A stretch of DNA of 64,000 nucleotides from the NCBI RefSeq assembly GCF_025548555.1, contig NZ_JAJLPA010000001.1, positions 248,001-312,000 of the forward strand, given 5' to 3'. Positions 34,548 through 43,451 of the stretch are shown one piece after another. Source of the DNA: Sphingomonas sp. A2-49. GTDB taxonomy: Bacteria; Pseudomonadota; Alphaproteobacteria; Sphingomonadales; Sphingomonadaceae. Below the pieces are notes generated by a model that saw only the letters and a list, made by a program, of their open reading frames with translations, did not search any database and was not told the origin of the DNA. Made by a program: the position numbers and the translations under genes. Positions within the stretch are counted from its first letter, which is position 1; each line of letters begins with the position of its first letter.

Positions 34548-35077
34548 CCGGCCCGTCGGGGATGGCAGCGTTCCATCGCGATCAACGCGGCGCCGCGCTG
34601 ATCGAGTTCGCCTTCCTGCTCCCGTTCCTCGCCTTGCTCTTCGTCGGCGGGTACCAGATCAGCGACGCCGTCTTCGTCCACCGGAAGGTGACGATGACGG
34701 CGCGGACGCTGGCCGACGTCACCAGCCAATATACCACGGTGAGCACCAGCGATCTGGATACGATCCTCGGCTCCGCACAACAGGTTCTTTCGCCCTACGC
34801 GATGGCCAACGCCGAGATGGTCGTCAGCCAGGTGGTGATCGACGCCAGCGGCAATGCGACGGTGGCCTGGAGCCGTGGCCTGAACGTGGCCGCGCGTGCG
34901 CCGGGGTCGAGCTTCTATGTGCCCTCGGCGTACCGCCAGAATGGTGCGACGGTCATCGTCGCCGACGTGACGTACCGGTACAGGCCGACCTTCGCCTCGT
35001 CGTATATCGGACCGCTCGCGCTCACCGAGCAAGTGACGATGTACCCGCGCAAATCCTCCTCCATCACGAAGACCTGA
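34544..35077 (+). CDS. TadE-like pseudopilin
   Basis: The 177-residue protein shows the processing-like pattern DQRG-AALIEFAFLLPFLALL (G16, E21), an anchor helix and a mostly beta exported domain (VVSQVVIDASGNATVAWSRG). It resembles the two TadE-like proteins of the first half in layout but not closely in sequence. It is coupled to the preceding gene by ATGA and lies three bases before the second TadG-like gene. Confidence 0.87.
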   Translation: MTGPSGMAAFHRDQRGAALIEFAFLLPFLALLFVGGYQISDAVFVHRKVTMTARTLADVTSQYTTVSTSDLDTILGSAQQVLSPYAMANAEMVVSQVVIDASGNATVAWSRGLNVAARAPGSSFYVPSAYRQNGATVIVADVTYRYRPTFASSYIGPLALTEQVTMYPRKSSSITKT

Positions 35078-35080
35078 GCC

Positions 35081-36601
35081 ATGCGCGTCTGCACACTCAC
35101 GTTGAGCCGGGCCCTGACGCGTGCGGCCGAGGCGATGCGGCTCCGGCTGCGGCGCGCGCTGGCCGACCGGCGCGGCAACGTGATGATGATCATGGCATTT
35201 GCCCTTATTCCCATGACGTTTGCCACCGGCATGGCGGTGGATTATTCCCGAGCGGCACGTCTTCAGACCAAATTGAACGCCGCCGCCGATGCCGCATCGC
35301 TGGCCGCGGTCACGAAACCGATGCTCGACCAGCCCTTGCAGGCGGCCTGCAACATCGCGCGCCAGACGTTCCTCAACGCCGTCCAGCAGAGGAGTGGCGG
35401 CCTGACCCTTTCCCCGGCCGACGTCATCATCACCGTTGCCGAGGCCTATGGTACGGCGACCACCACCACCACGGCGTGTGCGTCGTCGCTCGTGCCCGTA
35501 CCGTCGAGCTTCACCAAGCCGACGAGCCGGATCGTAACCGTTACCTATACCGGACAGTCGCGCAACGCCTTTGCCGGCGTGCTCGGCAAGGCGACGATCG
35601 CGATCGGGGGCAGCGCGAAGGTCCGCGCCGGACTGGGCGGCTATTACCAGATCGTATTCCTCGTCGACGTCTCGAACTCGATGGCGATCGGCGGCACGCC
35701 TGCCGCGATCGCAGGACTGGGCGGGGAACGCACGATCCAGTGCGCCTTCGCCTGTCACGATCCCAATGGGCTGATCGCGGTCGGCGCGAGCAGCTATTGC
35801 AACGCCAATCCTCTCGACGCGAATTGCCGCCGCCAGGGGTCATGGTATTGCCCGTCGGGGGTCGCGTGCAATTGGCTCGCCAACTCGCCGGTCTATTCGG
35901 ATCGTCGCGGGCTGGCCAAATTGTACGGGTACAAGCTCAAGATCGACTATATCCGGGACGCACTGAACAGTTTCATGGCCAAGCTCCAGCCGACGATGGA
36001 TGCCAAGCCGATGAACTACAGCGTCGGGCTATACACGTTCGGGAGCACCTTCGCGCAGCTGCAACCCCTGACCAACAGCTCGCCCGCCATCCAGAGGGCG
36101 ATCAACACCGTCGATATCGAGGTCGCGTCGCGTTACCTGCCCGCCTATGCCAACCAGGGCTGGACGTTCACCAGCGCCGGGCTGCAAAGCACCCTCGATT
36201 CCCTGACCAATATCGGCGACGGCAGCGCGCCGGACCGCCGCAAGACCTACGTCATCCTGTTGAGCGACGGCGTCGAGGACGATGTCGGCCAGCTGATGTA
36301 CAACCGCGGCACCTATTACAACTATCTGCAGAAATGCCAGGCGATCAAGAACGCCAACGTGACGCTCTTCTCGATCGAGGCGAGCTATCCCGCGATCACC
36401 GACGACACCGACGGCCAATATACGACGCTGGTCGGCAATCTGCCGTCGCGCAACAACGGCATGACGATTCAGCAGGCGATGCAGCAATGCGCCTCGTCAC
36501 CGGACCGTTTCTTTTCGGCCGACGACGGCCCCGGGATCCAGACTGCGGTGGATCACGTCTTCACGTCGATCAACGTCGACACGACCCGCCTGACCCACTG
36601 A
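35081..36601 (+). CDS. TadG-like exported protein with von Willebrand A domain
   Basis: The 506-residue protein begins with a long basic segment, DRRGNVMMIMAFALIPMTFA as anchor, then VDYSRAARLQTKLNAAADAA, the usual TadG pattern. The vWA domain starts near residue 190 with MIDAS DVSNSM (D196) and includes ILLSDGVEDD, so it is likely metal-binding. It differs from the first TadG (DTTGSM) in MIDAS and length. It closes the cluster and is followed by a strong GC hairpin. Together with the other five genes it suggests a secreted or surface-anchored adhesion complex; this is inference. Confidence 0.87.
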   Translation: MRVCTLTLSRALTRAAEAMRLRLRRALADRRGNVMMIMAFALIPMTFATGMAVDYSRAARLQTKLNAAADAASLAAVTKPMLDQPLQAACNIARQTFLNAVQQRSGGLTLSPADVIITVAEAYGTATTTTTACASSLVPVPSSFTKPTSRIVTVTYTGQSRNAFAGVLGKATIAIGGSAKVRAGLGGYYQIVFLVDVSNSMAIGGTPAAIAGLGGERTIQCAFACHDPNGLIAVGASSYCNANPLDANCRRQGSWYCPSGVACNWLANSPVYSDRRGLAKLYGYKLKIDYIRDALNSFMAKLQPTMDAKPMNYSVGLYTFGSTFAQLQPLTNSSPAIQRAINTVDIEVASRYLPAYANQGWTFTSAGLQSTLDSLTNIGDGSAPDRRKTYVILLSDGVEDDVGQLMYNRGTYYNYLQKCQAIKNANVTLFSIEASYPAITDDTDGQYTTLVGNLPSRNNGMTIQQAMQQCASSPDRFFSADDGPGIQTAVDHVFTSINVDTTRLTH

Positions 36602-36621
36602 CGCGGGGGGGCGTGATCGTC

Positions 36622-36659
36622 GGGGGCGGACGTGGCCGGGACCGGCCGCGTCCACCCCC
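36622..36659. terminator. Bidirectional hairpin between the tad-like cluster and pdhB
   Basis: A 16-base stem (36622-36637 with 36644-36659) with one mismatch and one G-T pair, loop of six, lies between convergent genes. It has no T-run on either side. It is very GC-rich and can act from either direction. Confidence 0.6.
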
Positions 36660-36664
36660 GGCGG

Positions 36665-38053
36665 TTACAGCACCTTGCGGACGGTCGCGACGATCTTCGC
36701 GGCGTCGATCAGCGCCTTTTTCTCGAGGTTCGCCGCATAGGGCAGCGGCACGTCCTCGTTGGTGACGCGCAGCACCGGCGCGTCGAGGTCGTCGAACCCC
36801 TCCTCCATCACGATCGCGGTGATCTCCGATGCGATCGAACAGGTCGGCCAGCCCTCTTCGACCACGACGAGGCGGTTGGTCTTGGCGAGGCTCTTCAGCA
36901 CCGTGTCCTTGTCGAGCGGGCGCAGCGTGCGCAGGTCGATGACCTCCGCCTCGACGCCTTCGCCCGCCAGCTGCTCGGCGGCTTCCAGCGCCAGGCCGAC
37001 GCCGATCGAATAGCTGACCAGCGTGACGTGGCTGCCCTCGCGCATGATCCGCGCCTTGCCGATCGGCAGGACATGGTCGTCGAGCCTGGGCACGTCGAAC
37101 GAGCGGCCGTACATCAGCTCGTTTTCGAGGAACACGACCGGGTCTTCCGACCGGATCGCCGCCTTCAGCAGGCCCTTGGCATCGGCCGCGTCATAGGGCG
37201 CGATCACGATCAGGCCGGGGACGGATGCGTACCACGGACCGTAGTTCTGGCTGTGCTGCGCGCCGACGCGGCTGGCGGCGCCGTTGGGGCCGCGGAACAC
37301 GATCGGGCAGCGCATCTGGCCGCCGGACATGTAGTTGGTCTTGGCCGCCGAATTGATGATGTGGTCGATCGCCTGCATGGCGAAGTTGAACGTCATGAAT
37401 TCGATGATCGGCCGCAGCCCGCCCATCGCCGCGCCCGTGCCGACGCCGGCGAAGCCATATTCGGTGATCGGCGTGTCGATGACGCGGCGGTCGCCGAATT
37501 CGTCGAGCAGCCCCTGCGTGACCTTGTACGCGCCCTGATATTGCGCGACCTCCTCGCCCATCACGAAGACGCGCTCGTCGCGGCGCATTTCCTCCGCCAT
37601 CGCATCGCGCAGCGCCTCGCGCACCGTGGTCTTCACCATCTCGGTGCCCTCGGGGATCGCGGGGTCGGACTTGCCCTTCTTCTCGGCGGAGGCGACGAGC
37701 TGCGCGGTGCCGGTTTCGGGCGCCTTGGGCGCTTCCGCCGGAGATTCCGCCTTCTGGTCGGACGGCGTCTCGGTGGCGGCGGGTGTGGGCGATGGCGTGG
37801 CGGTGTCCTCGCCCTCGCCCGCCAGCGTCGCGATGACGGTGCCGACCTTCACGTTGTCGGTGCCCTCGGCGATCAGGATCTTGAGGATCGTGCCCTCGTC
37901 GACCGCCTCGAACTCCATCGTCGCCTTGTCCGTTTCGATCTCGGCCATGATGTCGCCGGACCTGACGGTGTCGCCCTCCTTCACCAGCCACTTGGCGAGC
38001 GTGCCTTCCTCCATCGTGGGGGAGAGCGCGGGCATCTTGATCTCGATTCCCAT
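36665..38053 (-). CDS. pdhB: Pyruvate dehydrogenase E1 component, beta subunit, with lipoyl domain
   Basis: With PdhA it decarboxylates pyruvate using thiamine diphosphate in the PDH complex, feeding acetyl-CoA to the TCA cycle. The 462-residue protein has an N-terminal lipoyl domain ([18 protein letters not shown], lipoyl Lys in ETDKATMEF near residue 43), an Ala/Pro/Glu linker to about residue 130, then the E1-beta core with [19 protein letters not shown] and [16 protein letters not shown] fused lipoyl domain is typical of alphaproteobacteria. The start at 38053 begins the lipoyl motif and lies one base after the pdhA stop. E2 and E3 genes are not in the window. Confidence 0.96.
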   Translation of the reverse strand: MGIEIKMPALSPTMEEGTLAKWLVKEGDTVRSGDIMAEIETDKATMEFEAVDEGTILKILIAEGTDNVKVGTVIATLAGEGEDTATPSPTPAATETPSDQKAESPAEAPKAPETGTAQLVASAEKKGKSDPAIPEGTEMVKTTVREALRDAMAEEMRRDERVFVMGEEVAQYQGAYKVTQGLLDEFGDRRVIDTPITEYGFAGVGTGAAMGGLRPIIEFMTFNFAMQAIDHIINSAAKTNYMSGGQMRCPIVFRGPNGAASRVGAQHSQNYGPWYASVPGLIVIAPYDAADAKGLLKAAIRSEDPVVFLENELMYGRSFDVPRLDDHVLPIGKARIMREGSHVTLVSYSIGVGLALEAAEQLAGEGVEAEVIDLRTLRPLDKDTVLKSLAKTNRLVVVEEGWPTCSIASEITAIVMEEGFDDLDAPVLRVTNEDVPLPYAANLEKKALIDAAKIVATVRKVL

Positions 38054-38054
38054 C

Positions 38055-39095
38055 TCAGTACGTCTCCACCAGCACGTCGGTATACAGCTCGGCCGCATCG
38101 GGCTCGGGCGTGCTTTCGGCGAAATCGGCGGCTTCGTTCACGGTCTTGCGGATCTCTTGTTCGATGGTCTTGAGGTCGGCCTCGGTCACGCCCTGCGCTT
38201 CCAGCAGCTTCTTGACGTGCTCGATGGGATCGGACTTGTCGCGGACCCCCTGCACCTCCTCGCGGCTGCGATACTTGGCGGGGTCGGACATCGAATGGCC
38301 GCGATAGCGATAGGTCTTCATCTCGAGGATGACCGGCCCCTTGCCGGCGCGGACCCAGGCGAGCGCCTCCTCGGCGGCACCGCGACAGGCGAGCACGTCC
38401 ATGCCGTCGACCTGGATGCCGGGGATGCGGAAGCTCTCGCCGCGGCGATACAGCTGGTCCTCGGCCGAGGCGCGGTTGACGCTGGTGCCCATGGCGTACT
38501 GGTTGTTCTCGATCACGAAGATGATCGGAAGCTTCCACAGCTCAGCCATGTTAAAGCTCTCGTACACCTGGCCCTGGTTGGCCGCGCCGTCGCCGAAATA
38601 GGCGAGGCAGACGCCACCGTCGTTGCTGTACTTGTGACCGAAGGCGAGGCCGGTGCCGAGGCTGACCTGCGCGCCGACGATGCCGTGGCCGCCGTAGAAC
38701 TTATGCTCGGTCGAGAACATGTGCATCGACCCGCCCTTGCCGCGGCTGATGCCGGCGGCACGGCCGGTCAGTTCGGCCATAATGACCTTGGGATCGATGC
38801 CATAGGCGAGCATGTGGCCATGGTCGCGGTAGCCGGTGATGACCGAATCCTTGTCGCCGTCGAGCGCCGACTGGAGGCCGACCGCCACCGCTTCCTGTCC
38901 GATGTACAGGTGACAGAAGCCGCCGATGAAGCCGAGGCCGTAGAGCTGGCCCGCCTTTTCCTCGAACCGGCGGATCAGCAGCATGTGCTTGTAGAAGTCG
39001 AGCAGCTGCTCCTTCGAGGCTTCGAACGGTTTGGGATCGGCGGGACGCTCGCGGTTGGTGAGCGGTACGGCGGGAGGAGCAGGCGATTTGGCCAC
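38055..39095 (-). CDS. pdhA: Pyruvate dehydrogenase E1 component, alpha subunit
   Basis: PdhA binds thiamine diphosphate and starts pyruvate decarboxylation. The 346-residue protein has the TPP-binding [17 protein letters not shown] and [11 protein letters not shown], the conserved [14 protein letters not shown], and [16 protein letters not shown], the phosphorylation-loop-like region of E1-alpha. It precedes pdhB by a single base, so the two are cotranslated. Upstream, between pdhA and the divergent MFS gene, are several palindromes that may be regulatory. Confidence 0.96.
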   Translation of the reverse strand: MAKSPAPPAVPLTNRERPADPKPFEASKEQLLDFYKHMLLIRRFEEKAGQLYGLGFIGGFCHLYIGQEAVAVGLQSALDGDKDSVITGYRDHGHMLAYGIDPKVIMAELTGRAAGISRGKGGSMHMFSTEHKFYGGHGIVGAQVSLGTGLAFGHKYSNDGGVCLAYFGDGAANQGQVYESFNMAELWKLPIIFVIENNQYAMGTSVNRASAEDQLYRRGESFRIPGIQVDGMDVLACRGAAEEALAWVRAGKGPVILEMKTYRYRGHSMSDPAKYRSREEVQGVRDKSDPIEHVKKLLEAQGVTEADLKTIEQEIRKTVNEAADFAESTPEPDAAELYTDVLVETY

Positions 39096-39147
39096 GTATT
39101 ACCTCAACGGTCCTGGGGATGTGGGGCAGCCTATAGGCCGTGTTCGC

Positions 39148-39165
39148 GGGGAACATCAATTCCCC
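39148..39165. promoter_or_regulatory. Palindrome upstream of pdhA (GGGGAA-N6-TTCCCC)
   Basis: A perfect six-base inverted repeat, 53-70 bases upstream of the pdhA start. It could be an operator of pdhAB or an RNA hairpin in its leader. The regulator is not known. Confidence 0.35.
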
Positions 39166-39179
39166 GGGGCAAGATGGCC

Positions 39180-39189
39180 GTAACGTTAC
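39180..39189. promoter_or_regulatory. Palindrome GTAACGTTAC in the pdhA/MFS gap
   Basis: A ten-base perfect palindrome followed directly by another GTTAC. It lies 85-94 bases upstream of pdhA. It may be part of a regulator site; nothing in the sequence names the protein. Confidence 0.3.
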
Positions 39190-39255
39190 GTTACCCGGGC
39201 CGCGCCGGACGCCGCGATCGGATGGCCGAAGGCCGCGCGGCCAGGCCGCGATAGC

Positions 39256-39268
39256 GCAACTATGTTGC
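39256..39268. promoter_or_regulatory. Palindrome GCAAC-TAT-GTTGC upstream of the MFS gene
   Basis: A perfect five-base inverted repeat with TAT spacer, 35 bases before the ATG of the MFS transporter gene. It is suited to an operator near the promoter of the MFS/cysK/SleB unit. No matching hexamers were confirmed. Confidence 0.3.
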
Positions 39269-39302
39269 CCTACCCGCGGCGGCCGTGCCAAAGCCGCCGG
39301 CG

Positions 39303-40655
39303 ATGGACACCCCGATGCATCCGTTCCGGATCGCCAATTTCCGTGCCTACTGGCTGTCGCGTTTCAGCGGGACGATCGCGGTCAGCGCGATGTCGATCGT
39401 GATCGGGTGGCAGGTCTACAACCTCGCCCGCGAGACGATGGACGTGCGGCAGGCGGCGTTCATGCTCGGCATGATCGGTTTCGCGCAGTTCGTGCCGCTG
39501 TTCCTGCTGACGCCGGTCACCGGCCTCGTCGCCGACAGCGTTGACCGGCGCTGGATCGTGCGCGGCACGACCGCGCTGCTGGTGGCGACCGCGGCGGCCT
39601 TGTGGCTGCTGACCTGGTCGGGGCACCTCAGCCTGACCGCGCTGTTCGCCGCGGCGGTCGCATTCGGGATCGCGCGCGCCTTTTCCGGGCCGGCCTATTC
39701 GGCGCTGGCGCCCAACCTCGTCCCGCGTGCCAGCCTGCCGACCGCGATCGCGATCAGTTCGATCGCGTGGCAGGTCGGCACGATCGCGGGGCCGAGCGTC
39801 GGCGGGCTGCTCTATGCCATCCATCCGGAGGTCGCCTATGGCGTCGCCACCGTCCTGTTCGCGGTGGCGCTCGGCTTCATGTTCCTGATCGGCCCGGTGC
39901 CGCAGCCGCCCTCGCAAAGCGATCACCGGCCGCTCGCGCGAATCGCCGAGGGGTTCCGCTACGTGCGCCGCAACCGGCTGGTCCTCGCCACGATCACGCT
40001 CGACCTGTTCGCGGTGTTGCTCGCCGGCGCCACCTCGCTGCTGCCCGTCTATGCGCGCGACATCCTGCACGTCGGCTCGCAGGGCCTCGGCGTGCTCGCC
40101 GCGGGGATGGGGATCGGCGCGGCGGGGACCGCGATCTGGTTCTCGGTCCGGCCGATGACGCGCAACGTCGGGATCAAGATGCTGTGGGCGGTGGTGGTCT
40201 TCGGCCTCGCCATACTGACCTTCGGCGTCGCGACGATCGTCACCGACGCGCTCGGGCTGCACGCGGGCGCAGTGGCGCTCGGCGGCACGTCGGTGCCGAT
40301 CCATCCGGCCTTCCTGCTCAGCCTTGCCGCGCTCGTCGTCGCGGGGGGCGCCGACATGGTGTCGGTCTACGTCCGCCAGTCGCTGATCCAGCTCCACACG
40401 CCCGATGCGATGCGCGGGCGGGTCAGCGCGGTGTCGCAGCTCACCATCTCCGCCTCCAACGAACTCGGCGAATTCGAAAGTGGCGTGATGGCGTCGCTGC
40501 TCGGTCCGGTCGGTGCGGTGGTGTTCGGCGGGGTGGGCGCGATCGCGATCACGCTGGGATGGGCACGGCTGTTCCCGGAACTCGGGGCCGCGCGAACCTT
40601 TGATCCCCCCGACATGCTCGAAACAGAACCCCAACACGGAGAAGCGAAGCCATGA
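39303..40655 (+). CDS. MFS transporter (EntS/DUF894-like)
   Basis: The 450-residue inner-membrane protein has about 12 hydrophobic helices. The loop [19 protein letters not shown] matches the MFS motif A region, and [19 protein letters not shown] and [20 protein letters not shown] match the EntS/DUF894 exporter branch. It is probably a drug or metabolite exporter; the substrate is unknown. Met at 39303 was chosen; GTG 39285 is an alternative. Its stop overlaps the cysK start (ATGA), so it is translated together with cysteine synthase, which hints at a link to cysteine or a sulphur compound. Confidence 0.9.
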   Translation: MDTPMHPFRIANFRAYWLSRFSGTIAVSAMSIVIGWQVYNLARETMDVRQAAFMLGMIGFAQFVPLFLLTPVTGLVADSVDRRWIVRGTTALLVATAAALWLLTWSGHLSLTALFAAAVAFGIARAFSGPAYSALAPNLVPRASLPTAIAISSIAWQVGTIAGPSVGGLLYAIHPEVAYGVATVLFAVALGFMFLIGPVPQPPSQSDHRPLARIAEGFRYVRRNRLVLATITLDLFAVLLAGATSLLPVYARDILHVGSQGLGVLAAGMGIGAAGTAIWFSVRPMTRNVGIKMLWAVVVFGLAILTFGVATIVTDALGLHAGAVALGGTSVPIHPAFLLSLAALVVAGGADMVSVYVRQSLIQLHTPDAMRGRVSAVSQLTISASNELGEFESGVMASLLGPVGAVVFGGVGAIAITLGWARLFPELGAARTFDPPDMLETEPQHGEAKP

Positions 40656-41572
40656 AGGTCAACACCGTCCTGGAAACGATCGGCAACACGCCGCACATCC
40701 GCCTCGCCAAGCTGTTTCCCGATTCGGAGGTCTGGATCAAATCCGAACGGTCGAACCCCGGCGGATCGATCAAGGACCGCATCGCGCTGGCGATGATCGA
40801 GGCGGCGGAGGCCAACGGCGACCTCAAGCCCGGCGGCACGATCATCGAGCCGACCAGTGGCAACACCGGCGTCGGCCTCGCGATGGTCGCGGCGGTCAAG
40901 GGCTACCGGCTGGTGCTGGTGATGCCCGAATCGATGTCGCTGGAACGGCGCCGGCTGATGCTCGCCTATGGCGCGACGTTCGACCTGACCCCGCGCGAAA
41001 AGGGCATGAAGGGCGCGATCGAGCGCGCGCTCGAGCTGGTCGGGCAGACGCCGGGCGCGTGGATGCCGCAGCAGTTCGAAAACCCCGCCAACATCGACGT
41101 CCACGTCAGGACGACGGCGCAGGAGATCCTGAACGACTTCCGCGACACGCCGATCGACATCATCATCACCGGGGTCGGCACCGGCGGTCATATCACCGGC
41201 GTCGCCGAGGCACTCAAGCAGCACTGGCCCGCGCTCAAGGTCTTCGCGGTCGAGCCCGCCGCCTCCCCCGTCATCGCCGGCGGCCAGCCCGGTCCGCATC
41301 CGATCCAGGGAATCGGCGCGGGCTTCATCCCGCGCAACCTCCACACCCAGGCGCTCGACGGGGTGATCGAGGTCGACGCCGCGGTCGCCAAGGACATGGC
41401 GCGCCGCTCCGCCGCCGAGGAAGGGCTGCTGGTCGGCATCTCGTCCGGCGCGACGCTGGCGGCGATTCTGCAGAAACTGCCCGACCTGCCCGATGGCGTG
41501 CGGGTGCTCGGCTTCAACTACGATACCGGCGAACGCTATCTGTCGGTCCCGGACTTCCTGCCCGAACAGTGA
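40652..41572 (+). CDS. cysK: Cysteine synthase (O-acetylserine sulfhydrylase)
   Basis: The PLP enzyme makes cysteine from O-acetylserine and sulphide in the cytosol. The 306-residue protein has the PLP lysine in [17 protein letters not shown] (about K42), the serine-binding [18 protein letters not shown], the phosphate-binding [15 protein letters not shown] and the C-terminal [11 protein letters not shown]. Length and motifs fit CysK rather than CysM, although this cannot be settled by eye. It overlaps both neighbours, MFS by ATGA and the hydrolase gene by GTGA. Confidence 0.95.
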   Translation: MKVNTVLETIGNTPHIRLAKLFPDSEVWIKSERSNPGGSIKDRIALAMIEAAEANGDLKPGGTIIEPTSGNTGVGLAMVAAVKGYRLVLVMPESMSLERRRLMLAYGATFDLTPREKGMKGAIERALELVGQTPGAWMPQQFENPANIDVHVRTTAQEILNDFRDTPIDIIITGVGTGGHITGVAEALKQHWPALKVFAVEPAASPVIAGGQPGPHPIQGIGAGFIPRNLHTQALDGVIEVDAAVAKDMARRSAAEEGLLVGISSGATLAAILQKLPDLPDGVRVLGFNYDTGERYLSVPDFLPEQ

Positions 41573-42900
41573 GTCCCAAGGATCCAGGCGAACCGGCCGG
41601 CGTCGCGCGGGACGCGACGCCGGCGTGGCTGCGGCCGCTGCTGGCGGTGACCGCGCTCGCGGCGGTGGCCGTGCCGGCGTTCGTCGTCACCCACCCGCCG
41701 GCGATCGCGCGCCCTCACCAGCGCGTCGTCCTGCCGCGCCGGGTCGTACCCGCGGCCGAACTGCCCCCGGTCGAGCCGGTCGCCTATGTCGACCTGGCGC
41801 CGGAGGATGCGAAGGCGTTCAACGCGAGCGTGCCCTTCTCGACGCTGCCCAACCCGGCGGCGCGGCCGTTCCGGTTCTCCGGGGGCTCGGAGGATCGCGC
41901 CCGCGCGACCGACTGCCTCGCCGCCGGCGTGCTGTACGAGGCGGGCGACGATGCGCAGGGCGAGCGGGCGGTCGCGCAGGTGGTGCTCAACCGCCTGCGC
42001 CACCCCGCCTTTCCCAAGACGGTCTGCGGTGTCATCTTCGAGGGGCAGGAACGCAGCACCGGCTGTCAGTTCAGCTTCGCCTGCGACCATGCGCTGACCC
42101 GCTGGACGCCGACCGCCGATGCGTGGCGGCGCGCGCGCGAGGTCGCGGCGGCGGCGCTGTCCGGCTCGGTCTACAAGCCCGTCGGCTATGCGACACATTA
42201 CCATACCGACTGGGTGGTGCCCTATTGGCAGGCGAGCCTCGACAAGGTCGTCGCGGTGCACAGCCATCTGTTCTTCCGCTGGACCGGCTGGTGGGGCACC
42301 CCGCCCTCCTTCAACCGTCAGGTCGGCGGCGAGGAACCCGTCATCGCGCAGCTCGCAGCGCTGTCGCCCGCGCACGGCGGAAGCGCGACGCCGGAGGATG
42401 CCGAGACGCAGGCGGCGCTGGTCGACGGCTCCACGGCGCTCGGCCTGTTCGGTGACGATGCCCCCGTCCTTGTCGCGGACACGCTCGCGCCGCCGGCGGC
42501 GCCCCCCGATGCGGACAGCCTGCTCGTGTCCCTGCCCAAGGCCGATTCGCCCGACGCCTATCCCGCGATCGCGGCGAAGGCGTGCGGCGATCGGAAGACG
42601 TGCAAATTTTCCGCCTGGGCCTATGGCGCCGCGCCGATCGGCCTGCCGCTGACGCCGGCGCAGGTCGCGGCAATGACCTTCAGCTATTGGCGCGATCGCG
42701 ATGCGGGGATCGAGAAGACGCTGTGGAACTGTACGCAGGTGCATCGCCCCGATCGCCGGCAGTGCATGAAGCAGCAGGTGCTGCTGACCGCCGCGCCGGT
42801 GACACCGACCGAACCGCTGGGCGGCGTGCGGCGCAAGCCTGCGGCGGCGCCGCTGGGCGATCCGGTCCCGCCGCCGGGTAGTGCGCCGACAAAGCCCTGA
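41569..42900 (+). CDS. Cell wall hydrolase (SleB/CwlJ type) with C-terminal extension
   Basis: The 443-residue protein has an N-terminal membrane anchor ([17 protein letters not shown]) and a Hydrolase_2/SleB domain at about residues 125-230: [20 protein letters not shown] with the likely catalytic Glu, [20 protein letters not shown] and [12 protein letters not shown]. It should cleave peptidoglycan in the periplasm. After a low-complexity linker, a second cysteine-bearing region spans about residues 335-405 (C339, C345, C388, C399) and was not recognised. GTG 41569 overlaps the cysK stop. Confidence 0.88.
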   Translation: MSPKDPGEPAGVARDATPAWLRPLLAVTALAAVAVPAFVVTHPPAIARPHQRVVLPRRVVPAAELPPVEPVAYVDLAPEDAKAFNASVPFSTLPNPAARPFRFSGGSEDRARATDCLAAGVLYEAGDDAQGERAVAQVVLNRLRHPAFPKTVCGVIFEGQERSTGCQFSFACDHALTRWTPTADAWRRAREVAAAALSGSVYKPVGYATHYHTDWVVPYWQASLDKVVAVHSHLFFRWTGWWGTPPSFNRQVGGEEPVIAQLAALSPAHGGSATPEDAETQAALVDGSTALGLFGDDAPVLVADTLAPPAAPPDADSLLVSLPKADSPDAYPAIAAKACGDRKTCKFSAWAYGAAPIGLPLTPAQVAAMTFSYWRDRDAGIEKTLWNCTQVHRPDRRQCMKQQVLLTAAPVTPTEPLGGVRRKPAAAPLGDPVPPPGSAPTKP

Positions 42901-43071
42901 GTCGATCCGGCTCGCACAGTCACGCCGTTCGACGTTTCTCCCCGACAAAGGCCGGGCCCGGTCAGGAAGGCCCCGGGATGACGCGCTACGTGCGCCCGGG
43001 ATCGTTCGCCAACCCGGCCCCGGCCTTCGCCGAGGTGGCGACCGTGGCTGGAGCGGCTGCAATCGCCCCCC

Positions 43072-43323
43072 TTACCGATGGTTGCGGATCGCGCTTGCCA
43101 GCGCAGCCTTGTCCATCGTCGATCGCCCGGCGATGCCGATCTCGCGCGCTTCCTTCAACAGGTCGGCCTTGGTCCGGTCGTCGAGCCGGTCGCCGCGGTG
43201 ATCGAGCGAGCCGTTCGCCTTCGCATTGGCGATCCGCGCGGCCTTCTCCTTCGAATCGCCCTGCTTGCGCAGCTCTTCGTAGAGGCCGTCGTCCTTGATC
43301 TGGGTGCCGTGATCCTTGGCCAT
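43072..43323 (-). CDS. DUF7218 / Rho N-terminal-like small protein
   Basis: The 83-residue basic protein begins MAKDHGTQIKDDGLYEELRK, followed by SKEKAARIANAKAN, and ends in a SAP/Rho-N-like helix pair, TKADLLKEAREIGIAGRSTM and DKAALASAIRNH. The second half suggests nucleic-acid binding; the family role is unknown. A purine-rich GGAAGGAGC ribosome site precedes it. It is a single gene between the SleB-type hydrolase gene and purF, in the opposite direction. Confidence 0.88.
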   Translation of the reverse strand: MAKDHGTQIKDDGLYEELRKQGDSKEKAARIANAKANGSLDHRGDRLDDRTKADLLKEAREIGIAGRSTMDKAALASAIRNHR

Positions 43324-43392
43324 CGCAACCGCTCCTTCCGGTCACGCCAACGCGGCGGCGGCAAAACGGTTCGACAGTGATATTACAAGCAG

Positions 43393-43421
43393 GCGACAAG
43401 CGCGGAATGCGCTCCTATATG
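43393..43421 (+). promoter_or_regulatory. Candidate promoter of purF
   Basis: GCGACA (43393-43398) and TATATG (43416-43421) with a 17-base spacer lie 31 bases upstream of purF. Each hexamer matches four of six consensus positions. It has no further support. Confidence 0.35.
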
Positions 43422-43451
43422 GCCACCCGCACGATGTGAGCCCCCGCCACC

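Noticed and set aside
42901..43071. Hidden small gene between the SleB-type hydrolase gene and the DUF7218 gene
   Set aside because: Only short frames without ribosome sites are open in this stretch, and nothing else could be supported.
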